17,687 nt of DNA from CAYYGL01 sp964471235 (lineage in GTDB: Bacteria > Calditrichota > Calditrichia > RBG-13-44-9 > J075), in contig CAYYGL010000102.1 of the NCBI GenBank assembly GCA_964471235.1, forward strand, positions 1 through 17,687, written 5' to 3'. The position numbers and the translations under genes are program-made. Below the pieces are notes generated by a model, which worked only from the letters and a program-made list of their open reading frames with translations, had not been told where the DNA came from and ran no database searches. Positions 1 through 6,799 of the stretch are shown here, in pieces; position 1 is the first letter of the stretch; each line of letters starts with the position of its first letter.

Positions 1-27
1 TTGATTCTCCCCCACCCTGCCTCAAAC

Positions 28-53
28 GGTCATCCTCTCAGGTCATCCTCTCA
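28..53. repeat. 13-bp tandem duplication in front of moaA
   Basis: The 13-mer GGTCATCCTCTCA occurs twice back to back (28-40 and 41-53), just upstream of the likely moaA ATG at 64. It sits in the stretch that would be the N-terminal extension if translation began at the in-frame TTG at base 1. A perfect recent duplication here fits non-coding leader better than protein. No function is seen. Confidence 0.6.
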
Positions 54-63
54 AGATAAATTA

Positions 64-1047
64 ATGGATGCATTTGGCCGTCAGATCACTTATGTACGAT
101 TATCCGTAACCGACCGCTGCAACTTACGCTGTGTGTACTGCATGCCCACGGAACAAATGCGCTTTCTGCCCCGGGAAGAGCTACTTACCTTTGAAGAAAT
201 GGAACGCCTGATGCGCATTCTGGCATCCCTGGGAATCACCAAGGTTCGCATCACCGGCGGAGAGCCTTTTGTTCGTCGGGATATTATGGCATTTTTACAT
301 AAGCTAAAATCTATCGACGGGATTCAACGTATCCACATTACCACCAACGGGGTATTAACCGGGCAGTACATCCCGGAATTGAAAGACTTAAAAATTGCCG
401 GGATTAACCTGAGTTTAGACACATTGGATAAAACCCGCTTTTATCAAATGACCCGGCGGGATAATTTTGCTGCGGTTTGGGACTGCTTTCATAAAATTTT
501 GGAAAGCGGCATCCCCTTGAAGATAAACACGGTATTGCTGGACGGAAAAAATACCGATGAAATTATCCCCATTTCCCGGCTTGCCCGGGATTACCCGGTG
601 GATGTGCGCTTCATTGAGGAAATGCCCTTTAACGGCACCTCCGGAACGCCTGCCCCAATCACCTGGGATTACCGGCGGATTCAGGAAATTTTGTTCAAAG
701 AGTATCCGGAGATGAAGCCGGTTCAAACTTCTCCCAATGCAACCGCCATGAAGTTCCATGTGCCGGGGTACCGGGGAAATATTGGCATCATTGCCGGATA
801 CAGCCGCACCTTTTGCGGTACCTGCAACCGTATCCGTATCAATGCCAAAGGGATGCTGCAAACCTGTCTCTATGGTCCACCGGTTTTAAATGTGAAACAA
901 TTGCTGCGAAATGGCAGTGAAGATGCGGTGATTAAATCAGCCTTTCGACACCGGGTAGGGCGAAAATACCGGAACGGTTTTGAAGCTGAACGACACAATC
1001 CCCGGGCAAAGGTCGGCAACGAGTCCATGTCAATTATCGGTGGGTAA
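64..1047 (+). CDS. moaA: GTP 3',8-cyclase MoaA (radical SAM)
   Basis: Converts GTP to 3',8-cyclo-dihydro-GTP, the first step of molybdopterin synthesis, using two 4Fe-4S clusters; cytoplasmic. From the ATG at 64 it has 327 residues, normal for the family. The radical-SAM motif CNLRCVYC lies near residues 19-26, followed by the glycine-rich TGGEPF segment. The second-cluster motif FCGTCNRIRIN plus a downstream cysteine (QTCLYG) lies near residue 250. The protein ends in the conserved Gly-Gly tail (MSIIGG), which MoaA inserts into its own active site. The reading frame stays open to a TTG at base 1, but family N-termini begin close to the MDAFGR segment and the upstream DNA contains a tandem duplication, so ATG 64 is preferred; no clear ribosome site supports either. 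moaCB follows after 116 bases. Confidence 0.93.
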   Translation: MDAFGRQITYVRLSVTDRCNLRCVYCMPTEQMRFLPREELLTFEEMERLMRILASLGITKVRITGGEPFVRRDIMAFLHKLKSIDGIQRIHITTNGVLTGQYIPELKDLKIAGINLSLDTLDKTRFYQMTRRDNFAAVWDCFHKILESGIPLKINTVLLDGKNTDEIIPISRLARDYPVDVRFIEEMPFNGTSGTPAPITWDYRRIQEILFKEYPEMKPVQTSPNATAMKFHVPGYRGNIGIIAGYSRTFCGTCNRIRINAKGMLQTCLYGPPVLNVKQLLRNGSEDAVIKSAFRHRVGRKYRNGFEAERHNPRAKVGNESMSIIGG

Positions 1048-1163
1048 ACAGACCTGTAGAAAGCGATGAGAATTCATGATATTCCATTCCCTTCTACCAT
1101 GTATCCCATACCGTATCGCTTTAATGTTATGCCTTATCCTCAATACCACGGGAGTGATTTACC

Positions 1164-2072
1164 ATGATCGATGTCAGTCCTAAATTTAACACCTTACGCT
1201 ATGCCCTGGCAAAGGGTACCCTATATGCCAAACCGGAGACCATCGCACGGGTGAAAGAAAAAACGGTGCCCAAAGGCGATGTGCTGGAAGTTGCCCGGGC
1301 TGCCGGCATTTCCGCTGCCAAACGCTGCTCCGATTGGATGGTCTTCTGCCATAATCTCCCCCTGGATTGGGTGGAAGTGAAATTTGAAGTGGGCAGCGAT
1401 CATATTAAAGTGTTTGCGGAAACCAAAACCATCTGGAAAACCGGGGTAGAGATGGAGGCGCTTTCTGCCGTTACCGGCGCACTCTTGAACATGTATGATA
1501 TGCTGAAACCATTGGACACTGACCTTTCCCTGGGTGATATCAAGCTGGTCAAAAAAAAGGGCGGAAAAAGCGATTTCCGGGATGGATTTGCCGAACCCCT
1601 GCGCACCGCGATTCTGGTCATCTCGGATTCAACCTACGCCGGGGAGCGGGAGGATAAATCCGGCAGGATCATCCGGGAATTTTTAACTGATCAGCCGGTG
1701 GAGGTGGTCACCTATGAAATACTGCCCGATGAAGCGGATAAGATCAGTGCTCGTTTAAAGCAACTGACGGATGAAGAAGGTGTGGTATTGATTTTTACTA
1801 CCGGCGGCACCGGGCTGGGTCCCCGGGATGTCACCCCTCAGGCAACCCGGGCAGTTATCGATTACGAGGTTCCGGGTATTGCCGAAGCCATCCGACGCCA
1901 CGGAAAAGACCGCACTCCTTACGCCATGCTGTCCCGGGAAGTTTGCGGCGTTCGCAACCGCAGTTTGATCATCAACCTGCCCGGCAGTTCCCGGGGTGCC
2001 CGGGAAAGCCTGGAAGCCCTGTTTCCAGGTGTTTTGCATGCCTTTCCCATCCTCCTTGGCGGAGGACATTGA
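1164..2072 (+). CDS. moaCB: Bifunctional MoaC-MoaB molybdopterin biosynthesis protein
   Basis: A fusion of cyclic pyranopterin monophosphate synthase (MoaC, about residues 1-142) and a MoaB/MogA-type domain (about 145-302), 302 residues in total. The MoaC half shows FCHNLPL with H63, TGVEMEAL with E96 and E98, YDMLK with D112 and K115, and the GGKSD signature near 133-137. The MoaB half shows TTGGTGLGPRDVTPQA at 212-227 and the NLPGSSRGARESL loop at 271-283, both conserved in molybdopterin-binding folds. MoaC acts directly after MoaA, so the order moaA-moaCB matches the pathway. The start is supported by GGAG nine bases before ATG. Such MoaC/MoaB fusions are known in Bacteroidota and relatives. 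Whether the MoaB half adenylates molybdopterin cannot be told from the sequence. Confidence 0.93.
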   Translation: MIDVSPKFNTLRYALAKGTLYAKPETIARVKEKTVPKGDVLEVARAAGISAAKRCSDWMVFCHNLPLDWVEVKFEVGSDHIKVFAETKTIWKTGVEMEALSAVTGALLNMYDMLKPLDTDLSLGDIKLVKKKGGKSDFRDGFAEPLRTAILVISDSTYAGEREDKSGRIIREFLTDQPVEVVTYEILPDEADKISARLKQLTDEEGVVLIFTTGGTGLGPRDVTPQATRAVIDYEVPGIAEAIRRHGKDRTPYAMLSREVCGVRNRSLIINLPGSSRGARESLEALFPGVLHAFPILLGGGH

Positions 2073-2173
2073 GCTATCGGGTATCGGAAAGTTGCCTTGT
2101 CACATTTTCACGATCCACGTTTCAGTCGTTGTGCACATCATGTCATTCTAACATAACCAACTCCGGAGGTGTT

Positions 2174-2440
2174 ATGAGCAGGCTTGCAGAGTTTTTACAG
2201 GAAAAGAACGGAAATTTTTCATCCACCCGCCTCGCTTTTTTAATGTGGGTACTGGGCACCTTGCTTGTCTGGATCATCGTCAGCCTGGAAAATTCACAAT
2301 TGGCAGCGGTGCCGGAATCAATCATCATTATCTTTGGGATTCTGATGACCGGGAAAGTCACGCAGAAGTTTGGCGAGAAAGACAAATTAGCGAAACTGAA
2401 GACCGAACCCGAAGCAGATCCTCCTGTCTCCAAGGACTAA
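2174..2440 (+). CDS. Small two-helix membrane protein, holin-like
   Basis: An 88-residue protein starting at ATG 2174, four bases after a strong GGAGG (2165-2169). A polar head (1-19, with an NGNFSSTRL segment) is followed by one clear transmembrane helix (about 20-38), a short loop with a proline, a second helix (about 48-60), and a charged Lys/Glu-rich tail (61-88). The layout of NG-x-x-SSTRL followed by two helices and a GK-x-x-QKFGE tail resembles small phage-type holin-like proteins, but no specific family can be named. It stands alone: 101 bases after moaCB and ahead of a long gene-poor stretch with repeats. It may be a phage-derived remnant or a host membrane peptide. The coding call rests on the ribosome site and the amphipathic/hydrophobic pattern. 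Confidence 0.7.
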   Translation: MSRLAEFLQEKNGNFSSTRLAFLMWVLGTLLVWIIVSLENSQLAAVPESIIIIFGILMTGKVTQKFGEKDKLAKLKTEPEADPPVSKD

Positions 2441-2453
2441 CCATCCCCAGACG

Positions 2454-2569
2454 AACCATCTTTCAGACAGGTGGCATTTGTAACGACTCAGGTTGTTATA
2501 CCGCAACGAACAGATGGTTATCTCTTTCACGTTGCGGCCCGTAACGTATCCGCTGCGCTCATTGCGGTA
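2454..2569 (+). other. Possible alternative RNA hairpins
   Basis: Perfect 8-bp pairs are present: AACCATCT (2454-2461) with AGATGGTT (2512-2519), and CCGCAACG (2501-2508) with CGTTGCGG (2530-2537). The overlapping TACCGCAA (2499-2506) can instead pair with TTGCGGTA (2562-2569), so the last two pairings exclude each other. This is switch-like on paper, but no gene starts within 750 bases downstream, so it may be chance or part of a larger repeat. Confidence 0.25.
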
Positions 2570-2670
2570 AAGAAAAAGTGTTGATGACAAAAACAGATTT
2601 CTACAGGAACTCTTTCTTATCTACATCCTAAATAGCTATTGCCCGAGTAGTTACTGGCATTTAAAGGAGA

Positions 2671-2750
2671 AGTAACTATTCAGCTATATGCCCGTTTGTG
2701 TCATTCCGGGTTCCGACGGTCAACTTTCGTTAAACCGTCGGAATGCCGTC
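2671..2750 (+). repeat. Dispersed hairpin repeat, copy 1
   Basis: Bases 2671-2697 are identical to the reverse complement of 16603-16629, and similarity continues for about 50 more bases. The core is a perfect 10-bp stem, TTCCGACGGT (2711-2720) with ACCGTCGGAA (2734-2743), closing a 13-base loop that begins CAACTTT. In the other copy three stem positions differ and all keep pairing in this orientation. This copy lacks the far half and the second terminal repeat present in copy 2, so it looks like a partial unit. Confidence 0.8.
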
Positions 2751-2880
2751 ATCATCTGAAACGAACCTCCCCCCTCCCCACCCCTTATCATAACGCTTAC
2801 GTATGGTTGAGTGTCAGGGGGATAAATAATTCTGTAAATTTAATCATAACAACCCTGAGACCGCCGCGTCTCTGCGGTTT

Positions 2881-2981
2881 ATCCCGCCACTCCCAACGGG
2901 ATGGCGCCACAATGTGTCACAACATGATCCCCTCAGGATTGACGTTGTCATTGGCAAACAAAGCTCCGTTGGAGGCGGGAT
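2881..2981. repeat. Long imperfect palindromic element
   Basis: ATCCCGCC...CCCAACGG (2881-2899, with a 3-base bulge) pairs with CCGTTGGAGGCGGGAT (2966-2981), giving a 16-bp outer stem. Inside, GGCGCCA-ATG-ACAAC-like bases can be matched imperfectly with GTTGTCATTGGC (2944-2955). A smaller competing hairpin CGCCA-TCCC / GGGA-TGGCG occupies 2885-2906. A folded element of about 100 bases in non-coding DNA suggests a mobile palindromic repeat or structured RNA; only one copy is in the window. Confidence 0.5.
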
Positions 2982-3332
2982 CGCATTGGGATGGATGAAT
3001 CAGGCTAATCAAGGTTTAGGGAAAGATTCTCTCCCGGGGGATACCCTGCTCTCCATTCAATTTGCTCTCGCAACCGCTTTAATAACTATTTTGGTTTCCG
3101 GGAAATCTTTATTACCTTGTCATGCTTTGGGATAAAGATGTTGGGCAATCAGCAGTGTCATGAAAATAATTTTTGTTGATTGTGTGATAGAATCTTTATT
3201 TTTATCGATGTTGTCTTGCTCTACACGGTTATCCTGAAAATTTATGTATTGCCAGAGTCGCAGAGAGGTGGCAGCGGAATGCCCGGCATCAAAAAAGAAT
3301 AAACCCCCGCGAATTGAGAGAAGAGGTAGTTA

Positions 3333-4307
3333 ATGGATTGGTTCAAACGCAAAAAGGGAATTGCTACCAGTGAAAAGAAAGCCATTCCGGACGGGCTGTG
3401 GGTAAAGTGTAACAACTGCGGCGAGATTATTTATCGACCGGAATTGCAGAAACGAATGTTTGTATGTGCCAAATGTGATTATCATTTTCGGGTCTCTTGC
3501 AAGGAGTACATCGAATATTATTTTGATCCCAAAAGTTTCAAGGAATTCAATCGGGCAATTAAACCGGCAGACCCGTTAAAATTTAAAGATTCCCGGCGCT
3601 ATACCGACAAGCTGAAAGCAGCACAGAAAGCAACCGGCTTAAATGATGCGGTGGTAACCGGTGAGGCGAGCGTGGAAAAGATGCCCGTGGTGGCTGCGGT
3701 AATGGATTTTAATTTTATTGGCGGGAGCATGGGATCGGTAGTGGGTGAAAAGATTGCCCGGGCAATTGACCGCGCCCGGGAGAAACGAATTCCCCTGATC
3801 ATCGTTTCGGCTTCCGGGGGCGCCCGGATGATGGAAAGCGCTCTTTCTTTAATGCAGATGGCAAAAACCAGCGCCAAATTAGCCCAATTATCCGATCAAT
3901 CCATCCCTTATATTTCGGTGATGACCGACCCCACCACCGGAGGCACCACCGCCAGTTTTGCCATGCTGGGAGATATCAACATTGCCGAGCCGGGCGCTTT
4001 GATTGGGTTTGCCGGGCAACGGGTCATTAAACAAACCATCGGCCAGGACCTGCCGGAAGGATTCCAGCGGGCGGAGTTTGTGCTGGAACATGGTTTCCTG
4101 GATTTGATTGTTCCCCGCCCGGAAATGCGGAGTACCCTGGCGCGAATTCTGCGGTTATTATGGCAACCTCAACCCGCACCCCGGATGTCAGTGAACAATA
4201 CCCCCTCGGAATCCCGGCAGAAAACCGGCAGAAGGAAAGCAAAATCAAATAATGGCTCCAAAACACGGGAAGAAATCATACCTCCGAAAACAAAATCGTC
4301 ATCATGA
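3333..4307 (+). CDS. accD: Acetyl-CoA carboxylase carboxyltransferase subunit beta
   Basis: Beta subunit of the acetyl-CoA carboxylase carboxyltransferase; with AccA it moves carboxyl from carboxybiotin to acetyl-CoA, giving malonyl-CoA for fatty acid synthesis. It has the N-terminal zinc ribbon C26-x2-C29-x15-C45-x2-C48, the crotonase-fold oxyanion segment SASGGARM at 159-166, TTGGTTASFAMLGD at 201-214, and a GFAGQRVI loop near 225-232. The fold ends near residue 280. A further 45 residues form a low-complexity Ser/Lys/Arg/Thr tail absent from typical AccD (about 285-305 residues). GAGG seven bases before ATG supports the start. The stop overlaps the surE start in ATGA, implying coupled translation. 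accA is not in the window. Confidence 0.95.
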   Translation: MDWFKRKKGIATSEKKAIPDGLWVKCNNCGEIIYRPELQKRMFVCAKCDYHFRVSCKEYIEYYFDPKSFKEFNRAIKPADPLKFKDSRRYTDKLKAAQKATGLNDAVVTGEASVEKMPVVAAVMDFNFIGGSMGSVVGEKIARAIDRAREKRIPLIIVSASGGARMMESALSLMQMAKTSAKLAQLSDQSIPYISVMTDPTTGGTTASFAMLGDINIAEPGALIGFAGQRVIKQTIGQDLPEGFQRAEFVLEHGFLDLIVPRPEMRSTLARILRLLWQPQPAPRMSVNNTPSESRQKTGRRKAKSNNGSKTREEIIPPKTKSSS

Positions 4308-5083
4308 ATCGTAAGCCTCAAATTTTAGTCACCAATGATGATGGCATTTACGCCCCTGGCATTTACGCCCTTTGCAACGCCATGTCGGAACTGGGAGACA
4401 CCTATGTGGTGGCGCCGGACTCCGAACAAAGTGCCATTGGACACGCTATCACCATATCCGATCCCCTGCGGGTAAAAGAATTTGAAAAAAATGGAAATTT
4501 TTTCGGCTGGGCGGTTAATGGCACCCCGGCGGATTGCGTTAAGTTAGCCATTAAAGCCATTCTGAATGTTCACCCGGACCTGGTAGTTTCCGGAATCAAT
4601 AGCGGCAGCAATACGGCAACGAATGTTATCTATTCCGGCACGGTCTCGGCGGCAACGGAAGGCACCATCATGGGCATTCCATCCATCGCTTTCTCACTTA
4701 CCACGTTTCAAAAAGTCGATCTCACCCCGGCATCCGAAATTGCCCAATTTATTGCCCGACTGGTACTTCAGCAGGGGTTGCCGAAAGACACCCTCTTAAA
4801 TGTCAATATTCCGCCCCTCCCCCGGGATGAAATCCGGGGGATCAAACTGACCCGGCAAGGCAAGGCGCGCTACGAAGAAACTTTCGAAAAACGCGTCGAC
4901 CCGATGAACCGGGTCTATTACTGGCTGGGAGGAAGCAAAGTGGTAATGGATAGCGAAGAAGATATTGATGATATCGCCATCATGAACGGATATGTGTCGG
5001 TTACCCCGCTTCATTTTGATCTGACCGATTATCGGAGTTTGCAGGAGTTGAAGCACTGGCGATGGGATTTAAATAAAACATAA
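4304..5083 (+). CDS. surE: 5'/3'-nucleotidase SurE
   Basis: SurE family metal-dependent phosphatase that releases phosphate from nucleoside monophosphates, often linked to stress survival. 259 residues, usual length. The metal-binding cluster is visible: N11-D12-D13 in LVTNDDGIYAPG, S43 in the DSEQSAIGH loop, and N99 in VVSGINSG, followed by VIYSGTVSAATEG. A late segment (LTDYRSLQELKHW) is typical of the SurE C-terminus. The gene starts inside the accD stop codon (ATGA) and has no strong ribosome site of its own, so it is probably translated by coupling. guaA follows after 11 bases. Confidence 0.95.
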   Translation: MNRKPQILVTNDDGIYAPGIYALCNAMSELGDTYVVAPDSEQSAIGHAITISDPLRVKEFEKNGNFFGWAVNGTPADCVKLAIKAILNVHPDLVVSGINSGSNTATNVIYSGTVSAATEGTIMGIPSIAFSLTTFQKVDLTPASEIAQFIARLVLQQGLPKDTLLNVNIPPLPRDEIRGIKLTRQGKARYEETFEKRVDPMNRVYYWLGGSKVVMDSEEDIDDIAIMNGYVSVTPLHFDLTDYRSLQELKHWRWDLNKT

Positions 5084-5094
5084 CACGCCAAAAC

Positions 5095-6636
5095 ATGACA
5101 ATGGAAAAAGTATTAATTCTTGATTTCGGTTCTCAATACACTCAATTAATTGCCCGAAAGGTACGGGAACAGCAGGTGTATTCCGAGATTCAACCCTATT
5201 CGTATCCTTTAGAAAAAATTGCTGCGGATGAGACTATCAGGGCAATCATCTTATCCGGCGGACCGGCAAGTGTGTATGCAGAAGACGCGCCCCATTGCGA
5301 TCCCGGCATCTTCGATTTAGATAAACCAATATTGGGAATATGTTACGGATTGCAGCACATCGCTTACAGCTTTGGCGGGGCAGTTGATCCGGCATTGCAA
5401 CGCGAATATGGAAGAGCAGATTTGGTTGTTGAGCAAGCGGATCCCCTGTTTACCGGACTGCCCTCTCCCACCACCGTCTGGATGAGCCATGGCGACCACC
5501 TGACCCGCCTGCCGGAAAACTTTGAAACCCTTGCCCATACCGATAATTCTCCGATTGCCGTAATTCGTCATAAAACAAAACCCATTTACGGACTCCAGTT
5601 CCATCCGGAAGTGCATCATACCGAACAGGGTAAGCAAATGCTCCACAACTTCCTGTTCGAAATCTGCCGTTTTCAGGGAACCTGGTCGCCGCAATCCTTT
5701 GTAGAAAAAGCGATCTCCGATATTCGTTACCGGGTAGGGAAGAACCATGTACTCTGTGCCCTGAGCGGCGGGGTGGATTCCAGTGTTGCAGCGGTACTGC
5801 TGCATCGGGCAATTGGGGATCAACTTACCTGTGTTTTTGTCGATACTGGATTATTACGATTGAATGAAGCGGAACAGGTGACGACCTTATTTCGGGAACA
5901 TTTTCATATCAACTTGATTTCAGTCACCGCCGGAGACATTTTCCTGAATAGATTGCAGCATGTTGTTGATCCGGAAACGAAACGAAAAATTATCGGAAAA
6001 ACGTTCATTGAATTGTTTGAGCAGGAAGCAAAGAAGTTAGGAAATTTCCGTTTTTTAGCCCAGGGAACGCTTTACCCGGACGTAATTGAGAGTGTCTCAT
6101 TTAAAGGTCCCTCGGTAACTATAAAATCTCATCATAATGTAGGGGGATTACCGAAGGAGATGAATTTTGAATTAATCGAACCATTCCGGGAACTTTTCAA
6201 GGATGAAGTTCGGGAGGTAGGGAAAGAATTAGGGCTGCCGGATGAGATTATCGGGCGACATCCTTTTCCGGGTCCCGGGTTGGCAATCCGGATTATCGAA
6301 GAAGTAACGCCGGAGCGGTTGGAAATCCTTCGCCAGGCGGACCACATTTTTATATCTGCCTTAAAAAAAGCGAACCTTTATCACAAAATCTGGCAAGCCT
6401 TTTGTGTACTTTTACCGGTGCAAACCGTAGGTGTAATGGGTGATGAACGAACTTATGAAAATGTTTTGGCACTCCGGGCTGTTACCAGTACCGACGGAAT
6501 GACCGCCGATTGGTACCCCCTGCCTTACGATTTTCTGGCAGAGGTCTCCAATCGCATCATTAATCAGGTAAAAGGCATTAATCGGGTGGTTTATGATGTC
6601 AGTTCCAAACCTCCGGCAACCATCGAATGGGAATGA
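5095..6636 (+). CDS. guaA: GMP synthase (glutamine-hydrolysing)
   Basis: Makes GMP from XMP, ATP and glutamine in the cytoplasm. 513 residues, normal. The class I glutamine amidotransferase domain (about 4-195) has the nucleophile C83 in GICYGLQH and the partner residues H170 and E172 in QFHPEVHH. The N-type ATP pyrophosphatase domain follows with the PP-loop SGGVDSS at 224-230. The C-terminal dimerisation domain carries GRHPFPGPGLAIR and ends in the family tail SSKPPATIEWE. A second in-frame ATG lies at 5101, and no good ribosome site precedes either, so the start is uncertain by two residues. Its 11-base distance from surE suggests one transcript with accD-surE. Confidence 0.97.
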   Translation: MTMEKVLILDFGSQYTQLIARKVREQQVYSEIQPYSYPLEKIAADETIRAIILSGGPASVYAEDAPHCDPGIFDLDKPILGICYGLQHIAYSFGGAVDPALQREYGRADLVVEQADPLFTGLPSPTTVWMSHGDHLTRLPENFETLAHTDNSPIAVIRHKTKPIYGLQFHPEVHHTEQGKQMLHNFLFEICRFQGTWSPQSFVEKAISDIRYRVGKNHVLCALSGGVDSSVAAVLLHRAIGDQLTCVFVDTGLLRLNEAEQVTTLFREHFHINLISVTAGDIFLNRLQHVVDPETKRKIIGKTFIELFEQEAKKLGNFRFLAQGTLYPDVIESVSFKGPSVTIKSHHNVGGLPKEMNFELIEPFRELFKDEVREVGKELGLPDEIIGRHPFPGPGLAIRIIEEVTPERLEILRQADHIFISALKKANLYHKIWQAFCVLLPVQTVGVMGDERTYENVLALRAVTSTDGMTADWYPLPYDFLAEVSNRIINQVKGINRVVYDVSSKPPATIEWE

Positions 6637-6674
6637 AAAATAAGAGGAATTGGAACAGTCGGAATTATATCGCC

Positions 6675-6713
6675 GAATTTCAGCCACTCCGGTTTGAGGA
6701 TGGAATTTCAGCC
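6675..6713. repeat. 11-bp direct repeats in the guaA-glmS spacer
   Basis: GAATTTCAGCC occurs at 6675-6685 and again at 6703-6713, a 28-base period. The repeats lie about 90-125 bases before the glmS start, in the only spacer between guaA and glmS. The spacing (near 2.7 helical turns) is not an obvious dimer-site distance. They may be a regulator site or a chance duplication; no glmS ribozyme core is recognisable here. Confidence 0.3.
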
Positions 6714-6799
6714 TTAGTTTCCATACCGGAACCTTTAATATTTTAAACGTAAGAAATTTGATGGGAATAGAGTTGGTGTTAATATGAAGGAGTTTGCAC

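Larger units (their letters stand above)
2441..3332. other. Gene-poor repeat- and hairpin-rich spacer
   Basis: About 890 bases between the small membrane protein and accD with no convincing gene. It contains, in order: a set of alternative pairings (2454-2569); an inverted repeat TAGTTACT/AGTAACTA (2649-2656 and 2671-2678); a dispersed repeat (2671-2750) that recurs near 16603; a pyrimidine-rich run; TCAGGG/CCCTGA arms (2814-2819, 2853-2858); a short ACCGC/GCGGT hairpin near 2863-2881; and a long structured element (2881-2981). The last part, leading to accD, is AT-rich and probably holds its promoter, but no clean -35/-10 pair was found. Confidence 0.6.

Noticed and set aside
1060..1122. AAAGCGAT / ATCGCTTT inverted pair between moaA and moaCB
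   Set aside because: Eight bases with a loop of nearly 50 and no T-run; too weak to call a terminator or switch.
2696..3135. Two overlapping open frames of 100 and 73 codons in the moa-accD spacer
   Set aside because: They run through the hairpin repeat and the palindromic element, lack ribosome sites, and show no domain-like pattern; they are repeat-derived.
5317..5823. Long antisense frame inside guaA
   Set aside because: It is a shadow of a well-conserved gene, with no start signal or protein-like features.
6637..6799. glmS ribozyme in the leader of glmS
   Set aside because: No recognisable ribozyme core was seen in the 163-base leader, and the element is typical of Firmicutes rather than Gram-negatives.
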